A stretch of 33,194 bases of DNA from an uncultured Eubacteriaceae bacterium (GCA_946497035.1 CAMMIW010000021.1:1-33194), one strand, 5' to 3'; positions 19,271-27,892 are shown, counted from the first letter of the stretch. The notes: a model not told the origin generated them from the letters alone. Made by a program: numbers and translations.

Positions 19271-19672
19271 ATGGAAAGAAATAAAAGAGATAAAGGCGAA
19301 TTTTATTTAAGAAGATGGGGACAAGCCATAACTGAAATGGAGCGATTACAAAAAGAAATTAGTAATTTAAAAAAGGGTAACTATTTTTTTAAAGATATAT
19401 ATTTAGATGATAAACGAGATATAGAAGAATGTTATTTAGACATACTATATGATAAAAAGACTAAGTTAAGTAAAATAATTAAAGATTATAAAATAGTGGA
19501 TGATTTAGTTCAAAATTTAGAACTATACCAACAGGAAATGTTAAAATCAAGATATGGACAGAAGAAAAGTTGGCAAGCAATTGCATTAAATGTTCATATT
19601 AGTGTAAGACAATGCTTTAATATAAAAAATAAAGTAATAAAAGAAATATTAGAAAATGTTGAAAATGAATAA
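19271..19672 (+). CDS. DUF1492/ArpU-like phage transcriptional regulator
   Basis: 133 residues, ATG start three bases after the HTH stop. A coiled N-terminal half (AITEMERLQKEISNLKKG) is followed by a C-terminal sigma-70-region-4-like helix-turn-helix (LYQQEMLKSRYGQKKSWQAIALNVHISVRQCFNIKNKVIKEI). This layout is usual for DUF1492/ArpU/RinA-type late regulators of Firmicutes phages. A second protein of the same general design is at 20897. Possible activator of the late promoters at 21.3-21.7 kb. Confidence 0.7.
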   Translation: MERNKRDKGEFYLRRWGQAITEMERLQKEISNLKKGNYFFKDIYLDDKRDIEECYLDILYDKKTKLSKIIKDYKIVDDLVQNLELYQQEMLKSRYGQKKSWQAIALNVHISVRQCFNIKNKVIKEILENVENE

Positions 19673-19907
19673 GTCAAAAAGAACTCAATTTATATTTATG
19701 TTAATAGAAAAAAGTGAAGAACTTAGAACAATAGGTTCTCAAAATAGATTATGTTTAGAAATATATCCAAAAAGAAGCAACTATAGTATAGAAATAAGAC
19801 ATTACTATAAAGAGGGGTTACAAAAATGGATAGTATTAACCAATGATAGCTTAGAAAATATAAAAGAGCAACAAAAGGTAATTAAATATTTAGATAACAT
19901 AAAATAG
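19656..19907 (+). CDS. Small early protein, unknown function
   Basis: 83 residues from ATG 19656 (ATG 19665 is also possible), overlapping the end of the regulator gene. Contains NRLCLEIYPKRSNYSIEIRHYYKEGLQKWIVL, an amphipathic beta-rich stretch, then a helix (NIKEQQKVIKYLDNI). No family recognised; operon position suggests an early function. Confidence 0.6.
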   Translation: MLKMNKSKRTQFIFMLIEKSEELRTIGSQNRLCLEIYPKRSNYSIEIRHYYKEGLQKWIVLTNDSLENIKEQQKVIKYLDNIK

Positions 19908-19927
19908 GACATTGTTTACAGTGTCCT
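19906..19927 (+). terminator. Weak hairpin after the early regulator genes
   Basis: AGGACATTG-TTTA-CAGTGTCCT, 9-bp stem with one G-U pair starting at the stop codon. The following A-rich stretch makes it a poor terminator on the plus strand. Confidence 0.4.
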
Positions 19928-20004
19928 AAAAAATTTGATTTTGAAATACTATTTCAAGATTTTAGGACTTGTATAGGGTATTAACATTATAACCATAATG
20001 TTAA

Positions 20005-20028
20005 GGACGTCAGTCCGTCTGTCAGTCG
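20005..20028. promoter_or_regulatory. GTC-rich element upstream of the HUH gene (candidate nick/replication site)
   Basis: GGACGTCAGTCCGTCTGTC and the following AGTCG contain the small palindrome GGAC-GTCA-GTCC and tandem GTCNGTC units. AGTCCGTCTGTC is shared exactly with the inverted repeat inside the initiator gene (13554-13573). Very GC-rich for this genome and directly upstream of a replication nickase gene. Confidence 0.5.
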
Positions 20029-20055
20029 AATTTTTGAAAAATGGAGGGTTATTGT

Positions 20056-20814
20056 ATGGAGTATAAAACAAAAAAGATATATTGTGGTAAATATTTAGAA
20101 ATAGATATTATACCAATGACAGAAGAAAAACAGATTAGTAGAAATGGCAAAAAAGTTTCTTTAACACCTAATAAACAAAAAAACTTAAATGATAAAAATG
20201 CAAGGAGATATTTTTGTCAATTGCTCAATACAAATTTTAGTAACAATGATTTACATATAACTCTTACATACAATGATTATTTTATGCCTACAAGCTATGA
20301 AGATGCAAACAAAGTTGCCTATAACTACATAAGAAGATTAAAAAATAAATATAAAAAAGTAGGTGCTAATCTTAAATACGTACTTGTAACAGAATATACT
20401 ACTGAAGAGTCGGAAACAGAAATAAGAGTACATCATCACATTATAGTTAATAAAATCTTTGATAATAAAGAGTACACTAATATGTGGGCAAACAACAAAA
20501 AGCCTATAGGCAGAGCTAAATCTTATAAATTAGATTTTAATGAAAAAGGTATAGAAGGTTTAGCAAAATATTTAACTAAAAACAAAGGTCAAAAAAAGAG
20601 ATGGTCTTGTTCTCAAAATTTAGACAAACCTTATATTAGAGAAAGAAAAATAAATATATCAAAAACTAAAATATCTAAGTTAGTTTTTGATATAAATAAT
20701 AAAAGTATTTGGGAGATAGATAATAAAGGTTATACATATACAGATGCAAATTCTGTTTATAATGAGGTAACAGGTTTATGGCATTTCTATATTAAAATGA
20801 GAAAGGTGGAATAA
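20056..20814 (+). CDS. HUH-family rolling-circle replication endonuclease
   Basis: 252 residues from ATG 20056, with GGAGGG 8 bases upstream; ATG 20041 overlaps that site. Motif I region NNDLHITLTYNDYFMP, the HUH motif in EIRVHHHIIVNKIF (~residue 130) and a downstream Tyr in GLAKYLTKNKGQ (~residue 175) give the order of a single-tyrosine HUH replicase as found in many Clostridia phages. It would nick one strand and start rolling-circle copying, probably in lytic growth, while the minus-strand initiator keeps the plasmid state. The site may be the GTC-rich element just upstream. Confidence 0.85.
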   Translation: MEYKTKKIYCGKYLEIDIIPMTEEKQISRNGKKVSLTPNKQKNLNDKNARRYFCQLLNTNFSNNDLHITLTYNDYFMPTSYEDANKVAYNYIRRLKNKYKKVGANLKYVLVTEYTTEESETEIRVHHHIIVNKIFDNKEYTNMWANNKKPIGRAKSYKLDFNEKGIEGLAKYLTKNKGQKKRWSCSQNLDKPYIRERKINISKTKISKLVFDINNKSIWEIDNKGYTYTDANSVYNEVTGLWHFYIKMRKVE

Positions 20815-20815
20815 A

Positions 20816-20896
20816 TTGATATACATAGAAAACATTAGTTTATTAATTTGTTTTATAGTGATAGTTTTTATATCTAAAGATATTAAGGAGCAATAA
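20816..20896 (+). CDS. Small membrane peptide in the early operon
   Basis: 26 residues, TTG start behind AAAGGTGG, ending exactly before the next ATG. Begins MIYIENISLLICFIVIVFI: one membrane helix, then a charged tail (SKDIKEQ). Differs from the four type I toxins in lacking antisense promoter and hairpins. Unknown function; a host membrane or superinfection role is possible. Confidence 0.5.
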   Translation: MIYIENISLLICFIVIVFISKDIKEQ

Positions 20897-21316
20897 ATGG
20901 ATATTAAAAAAATAAATAGTATTATAGCTTTAAGACAAGAGGTAGAGCTAATAGAAAGGGAATTAGAAAAAAGACAAAATAACTCTTATATAAAAGGTGT
21001 TGGTACAGGTTTTTCAAAGACAAATAAAGTAAGCAATCCGACTTTAAAATATAGCCTTGAAGAATTGGAACTGCCTATACTAATTAAATATTTAGAAGAA
21101 CATAAATCAAAATGTTTAAATGAGATAGAAAATCTTACAAAGTTTATATTAAATATAGATGATGTTTATGTTAGAAAAATATGTTCTCTAAAGTATATTT
21201 ATGGGGTGAATAGTTGGTATAGGATAGCTTTAGAAATGGGGGGAGGTAATACTCCAGATGGTGTACGTATGGCACATAACAGATATTTTAAGTGCCATAA
21301 AAATAAAAATAAGTAA
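20897..21316 (+). CDS. ArpU/sigma-like late transcription regulator
   Basis: 139 residues, ATG with AAGGAG. A helical coiled N-terminus (IALRQEVELIERELEKRQ) is followed by VRKICSLKYIYGVNSWYRIALEMGGGNTPDGVRMAHNRYFK, a helix-turn-helix as in ArpU/phage sigma-like regulators. It is the last gene before the four tandem promoter-like repeats and the late operon, the classic place of a late activator. The first repeat begins inside its last codons, so its 3' end was copied when the repeats expanded. Confidence 0.7.
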   Translation: MDIKKINSIIALRQEVELIERELEKRQNNSYIKGVGTGFSKTNKVSNPTLKYSLEELELPILIKYLEEHKSKCLNEIENLTKFILNIDDVYVRKICSLKYIYGVNSWYRIALEMGGGNTPDGVRMAHNRYFKCHKNKNK

Positions 21317-21700
21317 AAAAATAAAAGTTGTTCGTTTTGTTCGTTTTAATGTGTTATAATGGTATTATACATTAATGCATACAAAATATATTTAAGTGAC
21401 ATAAAAATAAAAATGAGCAAAAAATAAAAGTTGTCCGTTTTGTCCGCTTTAATGTGTTATAATGGTATTATACATTAATGCATACAAAATATATTTAAGT
21501 GACATAAAAATAAAAATGAGCAAAAAATAAAAGTTGTCCGTTTTGTCCGCTTTAATGTGTTATAATGGTATTATACATTAATGCATACAAAACATATTTA
21601 AGTGACATAAAAATAAAAATGAGCAAAAAAATAAAAGTTGTTCGTTTTGTTCGTTTTAATCTGTTATAATGGTATTATACATTAATGTATACAAAACATA
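21284..21700 (+). repeat. Four tandem ~103-bp repeats, candidate late promoters
   Basis: Units have their TATAAT at 21355, 21458, 21561 and 21665 (spacing 103, 103, 104). Each holds a pair of direct repeats (GTTCG..GTTCG or GTCCG..GTCCG), then AATGTGTTATAATGGTATTATA (given here as AATGTGT + TATAATGGTATTATA), where TATAATGGTATTATA is a 15-base palindrome, then ACATTAATGCATAC. There is no good -35, fitting activator-dependent promoters. No gene of its own is seen between 21317 and 21770. Confidence 0.8.
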
Positions 21701-21770
21701 TGTATATTTGACGAAAGTTATATATATTTTATATATGCATATATTATATGTATATAGTATAGGTGGCGAG

Positions 21771-22184
21771 ATGTTTTATAAAAGGTGTACTAGATGCGGT
21801 GTTAGACTAGCATATAACAGTAAATGTAGTTGTTATAAAAAGTTTAAAGTAAATAGCGATTTTTATAAGCAAGATAAACAAAAGGCTTTTTATAAATCAA
21901 AAGAATGGCAAAACACTACAAATATTATAAAAAATAAGTTTAACTATATTGATATATACAGTTACTATATGTTAGGACAGGTTGAGCAAGGAGAAGTTGT
22001 GCATCACATAATACCATTAGATGATGACTGGGGAAAAAGACTTTCACAGTCAAATCTAATATATTTAACTGAAAAAAATCACAGAAAGATACATAACATA
22101 ATGAAAAAAAGTGCTAAAGATAAAGAAGATGTACAACATTTATTATTTTCCCTTATCAAAAGGTTTAATATAGATTTTAAATAG
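21771..22184 (+). CDS. HNH endonuclease (packaging associated)
   Basis: 137 residues from ATG 21771, with GGTGGCG upstream; the longer frame from 21669 is promoter and AT-rich sequence. An N-terminal zinc ribbon CTRCG...CSC, then KSKEWQNTTN..., and the HNH core GEVVHHIIPLDDDWGKRLSQSNLIYLTEKNHRKIH. HNH proteins next to terminase genes assist DNA cutting during packaging in HK97-like phages. First gene of the late operon. Confidence 0.88.
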   Translation: MFYKRCTRCGVRLAYNSKCSCYKKFKVNSDFYKQDKQKAFYKSKEWQNTTNIIKNKFNYIDIYSYYMLGQVEQGEVVHHIIPLDDDWGKRLSQSNLIYLTEKNHRKIHNIMKKSAKDKEDVQHLLFSLIKRFNIDFK

Positions 22185-22192
22185 GGTAGGGG

Positions 22193-22783
22193 GTGCAAAT
22201 AAAATATAGGCTAAAAATGGTAGACCGCACCCCCAGATTTGTTGACGCAAATTTCCCAATACTCAAAAAAAAGTCGGTAAAAGGTGGTGGTTTTATAGGT
22301 AGACCTAGGAAATTAACAAGTATGCAAACTAAACACTTGACAAAAGAAGAAATTGCAGAAAAAGAAGAACAAGAAAGCCTTATAATAGTTGGTAGGGAAG
22401 ATTTGCAAAAGCCACCTAGTTGGCTTATAGATGCTAGAGCTAAAAAAGAGTTTGACAGAATAGTTAAAAATTTTGATAAAATAGAAGTAATAGGTAACCT
22501 TGACTTAAATAATATAGCAGGTTATTGTAATGCTTATAGTATGTATGTAAATGCTATACAAGAATTTAAAAAAACTAAAAATTTAATGATACCTAAACAG
22601 ATGACTAACGGTGCTTATACAGAAATACCAAACCCACTAATAAAGATACAAAGACAACTTGCAGAAGAAATGAGAAGATTTGCTAGTTTATGTGGTTTAA
22701 CTATAGATAGTAGGCTTAAATTAGCAGTACAAAAAACAACTAAAGAAAGTGAGGATATAGAAGAAGACTTCGGTGATATTTAA
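22193..22783 (+). CDS. terS: Terminase small subunit, P27-like
   Basis: About 196 residues if GTG 22193 is the start, 188 if ATG 22217 is used; the ribosome site TAGGGTAGGGG does not decide. The core LDLNNIAGYCNAYSMYVNAIQEFKKTKN...NPLIKIQRQLAEEMRRFASLCGLTIDSRLKL matches the P27-family small terminase (Terminase_4). The N-terminus is basic and Gly-rich (KKKSVKGGGFIGRPRKL). Recognises viral DNA and feeds it to the large subunit, whose start overlaps its end. Confidence 0.88.
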   Translation: MQIKYRLKMVDRTPRFVDANFPILKKKSVKGGGFIGRPRKLTSMQTKHLTKEEIAEKEEQESLIIVGREDLQKPPSWLIDARAKKEFDRIVKNFDKIEVIGNLDLNNIAGYCNAYSMYVNAIQEFKKTKNLMIPKQMTNGAYTEIPNPLIKIQRQLAEEMRRFASLCGLTIDSRLKLAVQKTTKESEDIEEDFGDI

Positions 22784-24503
22784 AAATAAACCTAGGAAAA
22801 TACTTGAAGAGTTAATACAGTACGCAAATGACTGTATTAATGGTGTTATAATTAGTGGTTATAAGCATAAATTAGCTTGTAAAAGATTTTTAAAAGACGT
22901 TGATAGGATAGAAAGTGATAACACTTTCTTTTTTTATTGGGACGAAGAAGAGGCAGAAAAGATAGTTAAATGGTTTAGTTATCTTAGACACAGTAAAGGG
23001 GTACTTGCAGGGCAACCTATTGAGCTAACAACGTGGCAAAAGTTTGTATTATGCCAAATATATGGTTGGCGAGATATAAAAACAGGTTACAAACGTTTTA
23101 AAAATGCTTTTATAATGGTTGGTAGAAAGAATGCAAAGTCCCAAATGGAGGCAGGTTGTATACTGTATGAAATGTCTACACAAAGCACTAAAAATAAAGA
23201 ATTATATGAATGTTATTGTGCAGGGGTTAAAAAAGACCAATCTAAACTAATATTTAATGAATGTATTAATCTTTTAAGAGGTAGCCCTTTAGCCAAAAAA
23301 TTTAAAATAACTAAAACAGAAATAATACACAAAAAGACAGGTAGCTTTTTAAAGCCACTTAATAAAGAAGACGGTAAAAAAGGAGATGGAACAAACCCTG
23401 CTATACTTGTTATAGACGAATACCACCAACACCCTACAACCGAGTTTTACGACTTGTTTTTAGGCTCAAACGTTAAAGAGGGTATTTGTATGATAATAAC
23501 AACGGCAGGTGTAGATTTAAACTCTCCTTGCTATACACAAGAGTTTAAATACTGTGTTGAAATTTTAGAGGGTATATCCCAAAATGATATGTATTTTGTG
23601 GACATACTAGACATAGACAAAAATGATGATATAACAGATCCTAAAGTATGGGAAAAGGCAAATCCTATAAGGTGTAGTTATGAAAAAGGTATACAAGATT
23701 TAGAAACCTTTTTTAATGTAGCTATGGGAACACCCGAAAAGATGAATGTATTTAAAACAAAATGTCTTAATATGTGGGTACAGGCTAGTGAAAATGGTTA
23801 TATTGATATGGCTAAATGGAAAGCCTGTACAGTAGATTATATTAGTATAGATATAGCTAATAAACCTGTATATGTAGGTTTTGATATGTCTGCAAAAATA
23901 GATTTAACATCAGTTAGTTTTATTATACCTATAACTATTGATAATATTAAAAAATATATACTTTTTAGCCACTCTTTTATACCAAACACAGAAAAACTAA
24001 GGGAAAGAATTATAAAAGATAAACAACCTTATGATTTATGGGTAGAAAGAGGTTATATTACAATAACTAATACACCTGTTGTTGACCAAAACCTAGTGGT
24101 TAAATATGTAGAAGACTTTTGTAATAAAAAAGGTTTAAATATAGAGTGTTTTTGTTTTGATAGCCATAACGCATCTAAATTAATGCTTGAGTGTAGCGAA
24201 AAGGGACACACAGTAGAAGAAGTATATCAAAGTCATAAGTCATTAAATGAAAGTACAAGTGGCTTTAGGGAAGAGGTGTACAGTGGTAATATTATTTGCG
24301 AATATAACCCTGTTTTAAACTATGCAATAGCTAATGCCATTATAAAAACTAACAACGGACTTATTAAAATTGATAAAAATAAAAGTACAAGTAGAGTTGA
24401 CCCTGTAGATGCTACACTATGTGCCTTTAAACTTGCTTACTATCACAAAGAAGATACATATATAGATGATTATTTAGCCATTATGGACGACTTTTTACAG
24501 TAA
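22773..24503 (+). CDS. terL: Terminase large subunit
   Basis: 576 residues, GTG start overlapping the small-subunit gene. The ATPase domain has IMVGRKNAKSQMEAG (Walker A-like, residues ~115-130) and AILVIDEYHQHPTTEF (Walker B/DE, ~208-223). The nuclease domain has VYVGFDMSAKIDLTSVSF (~370), CFCFDSHNASKL (~460) and VDPVDATLCAFKLAY (~548) with the acidic residues of the RNase H-like fold. HK97/phi-105-type Terminase_1 family. Drives DNA into the capsid. Confidence 0.95.
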   Translation: MIFKNKPRKILEELIQYANDCINGVIISGYKHKLACKRFLKDVDRIESDNTFFFYWDEEEAEKIVKWFSYLRHSKGVLAGQPIELTTWQKFVLCQIYGWRDIKTGYKRFKNAFIMVGRKNAKSQMEAGCILYEMSTQSTKNKELYECYCAGVKKDQSKLIFNECINLLRGSPLAKKFKITKTEIIHKKTGSFLKPLNKEDGKKGDGTNPAILVIDEYHQHPTTEFYDLFLGSNVKEGICMIITTAGVDLNSPCYTQEFKYCVEILEGISQNDMYFVDILDIDKNDDITDPKVWEKANPIRCSYEKGIQDLETFFNVAMGTPEKMNVFKTKCLNMWVQASENGYIDMAKWKACTVDYISIDIANKPVYVGFDMSAKIDLTSVSFIIPITIDNIKKYILFSHSFIPNTEKLRERIIKDKQPYDLWVERGYITITNTPVVDQNLVVKYVEDFCNKKGLNIECFCFDSHNASKLMLECSEKGHTVEEVYQSHKSLNESTSGFREEVYSGNIICEYNPVLNYAIANAIIKTNNGLIKIDKNKSTSRVDPVDATLCAFKLAYYHKEDTYIDDYLAIMDDFLQ

Positions 24504-24514
24504 GGCAGGATAAG

Positions 24515-24559
24515 GCGTTTTACCAAACGCAAAAAAACAGCTTAAACACTAGTGTTTAA
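24515..24559. repeat. Two palindromes in the terL-portal gap
   Basis: GCGTTT-TACC-AAACGC (24515-24530) and the perfect 18-bp palindrome TTAAACACTAGTGTTTAA (24542-24559) lie in a ~110-base gap of an otherwise gap-free operon. No ORF is seen in the gap. Confidence 0.75.
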
Positions 24560-24617
24560 CGGTTAAATTTTTACAATATAAGTTTAACATCTGTTAAATC
24601 AATAGAAAGGAGTGATA

Positions 24618-25856
24618 ATTATTTTTAAAAATATATTTAATAAGGTTTTTAAAAATGAAAATTTCAAAAGAGATAGCCCAAAAGATGAGGAAAACTGGTT
24701 AAAAATTTTTGAAAAAGAAAAAAATTTATATAGTGAAGTAACTTATTTTACTTGCTTAAAACTGTTATCGGAAACATTAGCAAAAATGCCTTTAAAATTT
24801 TATCAAAAAAGAGATAATGGCATATTTATAGCAGATGATACAGATATAAGTTTTAAGCTAAAATATAAGCCTAATAGCCTTATGACACCTACTATATTTT
24901 GGGCAACTATTGAAAATAATCGCAACCATTATGGTAATGCTTATGTATGGATAAGGCAACAGTATACACCTAAAAAATATGGTGGAGAGTTAAAGATAAA
25001 AGATTTTTGGATAATGGACAGTAAAAGCGTTAATGTATATATCCTTGATAGTGGTAAGTTAGTATATCAATATACAGACAATATAACAAAGCAAGTATAT
25101 TATTTTAATGAAGATGAGGTACTACATTTTAAAACAAGTGCTACTTTTGATGGCGTTATAGGTAAGCCTGTAAGGGAAATTTTAAAAGATACAATAAATA
25201 CTAATTTATCAAGCCAACAGTTTTTAAGTGAGCTTAATGAAAATGGTGTATCTGCTAGGTTATCTTTAACTGTAGAACAAGATGTAAATGAAAATAAAAG
25301 AAATGAACTTGCAAGAAAATTAGAAGGGTTTTCTAATGGGATAAAAAATGCAGGTAGGATTATACCAATACCTGCAGGTATGAAACTACAACCGTTAGAT
25401 TTAAAACTAACAGATGCACAATTTTTAGAAATAAGAAAATATACTGCCTTACAAATAGCTAGTGCTTTTGGTGTTAAGCCAGATATGATAAACGACTACT
25501 CAAAGTCTAGCTATAATAGTTCAGAGGCTCAACAACTTAGTTTTTATGTAGATACATTACAGTTTATTTTAAAGCAATATGAAGATGAAATTAACTATAA
25601 ATTATTGCTTAACAGAGAGTTAAAAGAGGGTTATTTTTTTAAATTTAATGAAAAGGTACTTTTAAGAACAGATAGCTCTACACAGGCAGAAATGCTTGCT
25701 AAACTTGTAAATAACGGTATATATACACCAAATGAGGCAAGACGTAAGCTAGATTTAAATGGTATAAAACACGGAGATAGGCTTATGATGAATGGTAATT
25801 ATATACCAATAGAACAAGTAGGGGAGCAATATAAAAAGGGAGATGATAAAAATTAA
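24618..25856 (+). CDS. Phage portal protein, apparently with an AUU start
   Basis: About 412 residues. HK97-type portal features: TYFTCLKLLSETLAKMPLKFYQK near residue 40, NHYGNAYVWIRQ and DEVLHFKTSATFDGVIGKPVREILKDTI, with the late FGVKPDMINDYSKSSYNSSEAQQLSFYVDTLQ core. The ribosome site AAAGGAG (24606-24612) overlaps the only possible GTG (24612), so that GTG cannot be the start. The next in-frame codons at proper distance are ATT 24618 and ATT 24621, followed by TTT AAA. I place the start at ATT 24618. Twelve copies would form the DNA entry ring. Confidence 0.85.
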   Translation: MIFKNIFNKVFKNENFKRDSPKDEENWLKIFEKEKNLYSEVTYFTCLKLLSETLAKMPLKFYQKRDNGIFIADDTDISFKLKYKPNSLMTPTIFWATIENNRNHYGNAYVWIRQQYTPKKYGGELKIKDFWIMDSKSVNVYILDSGKLVYQYTDNITKQVYYFNEDEVLHFKTSATFDGVIGKPVREILKDTINTNLSSQQFLSELNENGVSARLSLTVEQDVNENKRNELARKLEGFSNGIKNAGRIIPIPAGMKLQPLDLKLTDAQFLEIRKYTALQIASAFGVKPDMINDYSKSSYNSSEAQQLSFYVDTLQFILKQYEDEINYKLLLNRELKEGYFFKFNEKVLLRTDSSTQAEMLAKLVNNGIYTPNEARRKLDLNGIKHGDRLMMNGNYIPIEQVGEQYKKGDDKN

Positions 25857-26601
25857 AAAGTACAATTTTAAAAATAAAGATAATAATGTTGTAGGTTCTT
25901 TAGAAATTGAAAATAACAAGCTATACATCTATGGGGACATAGTTATGGATAGCTTTTTTAAATGTGAAGAAAACACAGATGATATATGCCCTAAAGATAT
26001 TGTAGAATTTTTAAAAGATTTAGAAAATAATGAAAATATAGAAATTCATATTAATAGTGGTGGTGGTTCTGTTTTTGGTGGACTTGCTATATACAATATA
26101 TTAAAAAATTATAAAGGTAAAAAAGTTGTTTATATAGATGGTTTAGCAGGTAGTACAGCAAGTGTTATAGCTTTAGTAGGAGATGTTGTTTACGCCTATG
26201 AAAATAGTATGATGATGATACATAACCCTTTAATTGCTATGTGTGGTTATTATAACGCTAAAGATTTACAAGAACAAATAAATGCACTAGAAAATAGTAA
26301 AAAAGCTATTTTAAGTGTTTATATGGAAAATATTAACCATTGGAAAATGTTAAAAGAAGAAGATATTTCAAACTTAATGGATAATGAAACTTGGCTTGTT
26401 GGTAAAGAAATAGTAGATTATTTTAAGGTATCTATTTTAGAAAATAAAAATGAAATGGTTGCTTGTGTATCAAACTATTTTGATACATATAAAAATACAC
26501 CTAAAAATATTAAAAATATAGAAAATAAGCCTATAAGCAATAGTTTAGAAAAAGAAAAACAACAAATTTTAAACGATTTAGAAAAAATAAGTATATTTTA
26601 A
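25843..26601 (+). CDS. ClpP-like prohead protease
   Basis: 252 residues, ATG overlapping the portal stop, with AAAAAGGGAG. The Clp/S14 fold is evident: IEIHINSGGGSVFGGLAIYNIL, YIDGLAGSTASVIALVGD with the catalytic Ser in GSTAS, and MMMIHNPLIAMCG with the catalytic His. The C-terminal ~60 residues are variable. Cleaves scaffold or capsid protein during head maturation; lies between portal and capsid as expected. Confidence 0.93.
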   Translation: MIKIKKYNFKNKDNNVVGSLEIENNKLYIYGDIVMDSFFKCEENTDDICPKDIVEFLKDLENNENIEIHINSGGGSVFGGLAIYNILKNYKGKKVVYIDGLAGSTASVIALVGDVVYAYENSMMMIHNPLIAMCGYYNAKDLQEQINALENSKKAILSVYMENINHWKMLKEEDISNLMDNETWLVGKEIVDYFKVSILENKNEMVACVSNYFDTYKNTPKNIKNIENKPISNSLEKEKQQILNDLEKISIF

Positions 26602-26612
26602 GGAGCGATTTT

Positions 26613-27890
26613 ATGAATAAAAAAGTTAAAGAATTATTAGACAGTATTAAAATTAAAAAACAAGAGGTAGAAAACTTTGTTAATGAAAACAGACTAGAAG
26701 ATGCTAAAAAATGTAAAGATGAGCTTATGCAATTACAAAATAAATTAAATTTAATATATGACTTAGAAGATGATGAAGAAGATATTAAAAACAGTATAAC
26801 AGGTAAAGAGCCTATAAAAGATAGTTTAACAGAAGAACAAGCATTTATAACTGCTATTAAAAATACGGCTTTAAAAATGCCAGTAGGTAGTGAAATTGTA
26901 AATGTTTTAAAAACAACAGAAGAAGAAGGTATGCTTGTACCTCAAGATATATCTACAACTGTAAGAGAATTAAGAAGAGAAATACAGTCTTTAGAACAGT
27001 TTGTAAATATAGAAAAGGTAGAAAAAACAGAAGGTAGCAGGATTGTAGAAAAAAATATAGACATAGTAGGCTTTGAGGCAGTAGATGAGGAAGCAGTATT
27101 TCCAGATATGCCAAAGCCTGAATTTAAAAAAATACCTTATAAACTTAAAAAAATGGGTGGTATTTTTAAATCAACAAAAGAATTTTATCAAGCTACCGCA
27201 TCTACAATTAAAAGCTATATTACAAATTGGATAGCTAAAAAAAGTATTGTTACACGAAATAATCTTATATTAAAGGCTATTGATGATAAATTAAATGGTA
27301 GCAAAGTAACTATAACAAATGTAGATGGTATAAAAGATATAATAAATACTAAACTAGACCCTGCTATTTTAAATGGTACAGTAATAATAACTAATCAAGA
27401 CGGCTTTAATTGGTTAGATAAATTAAAAGATGAAAGAGGTAGATATATTTTACAACAAGATATTACACAAAAATTTGATTATTTATTATTCGATAAATAT
27501 CCTGTTGTAGTTTTTTCTAATAAACAAATTAAAACTAATACAAATAAAGCACCATTTTATATTGGTAATTTAAAAGAATTTATTACACTTTTTGATTATG
27601 AAAAACTATTTATCGAAATGTCAAGCGAGGCAGGAGATTTATGGGGTAAAGATATGATAGGTATTAAAGTTCGTGAAAGATTAGACGTACAGGTAGTTGA
27701 TGAAACTGCTTTAGTAAAATCAGAGGTTGATACAACTGCTCCTATTATGTTTACAGTAGATAACAACCTAGAAGAAGAAAACAAAGCCCTTGCATCTAAA
27801 AATGAAGAGTTAGAAAAACAAAAATCTACTTTAGAAAAAGAAAAGGCTAAGCTAGAAAAAGAATTAAAAGAGCTAAAAGCAGGTAAATAG
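26613..27890 (+). CDS. HK97-type major capsid protein with C-terminal coiled coil
   Basis: 425 residues, ATG with AAGGAG. The N-terminal ~65 residues form a scaffold-like coiled coil (VNENRLEDAKKCKDELMQLQNKL); the mature HK97 fold begins near residue 85-110 (GSEIVNVLKTTEEEGMLVPQDI) and contains VIITNQDGFNWLDKLKDERGRYIL. The protein ends in an extra ~45-residue acidic-basic heptad stretch (NKALASKNEELEKQKSTLEK), which the standard HK97 capsid fold does not need. Phage_capsid family. Confidence 0.92.
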   Translation: MNKKVKELLDSIKIKKQEVENFVNENRLEDAKKCKDELMQLQNKLNLIYDLEDDEEDIKNSITGKEPIKDSLTEEQAFITAIKNTALKMPVGSEIVNVLKTTEEEGMLVPQDISTTVRELRREIQSLEQFVNIEKVEKTEGSRIVEKNIDIVGFEAVDEEAVFPDMPKPEFKKIPYKLKKMGGIFKSTKEFYQATASTIKSYITNWIAKKSIVTRNNLILKAIDDKLNGSKVTITNVDGIKDIINTKLDPAILNGTVIITNQDGFNWLDKLKDERGRYILQQDITQKFDYLLFDKYPVVVFSNKQIKTNTNKAPFYIGNLKEFITLFDYEKLFIEMSSEAGDLWGKDMIGIKVRERLDVQVVDETALVKSEVDTTAPIMFTVDNNLEEENKALASKNEELEKQKSTLEKEKAKLEKELKELKAGK

Positions 27891-27892
27891 TT

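Noticed and set aside
21284..21700. CRISPR array
   Set aside because: Repeats are ~103 bp and tandem, with no spacer-repeat alternation; they contain promoter-like elements.
21669..21770. N-terminal extension of the HNH gene
   Set aside because: Lies in AT-rich promoter sequence; a good ribosome site stands before ATG 21771, where the zinc ribbon begins.
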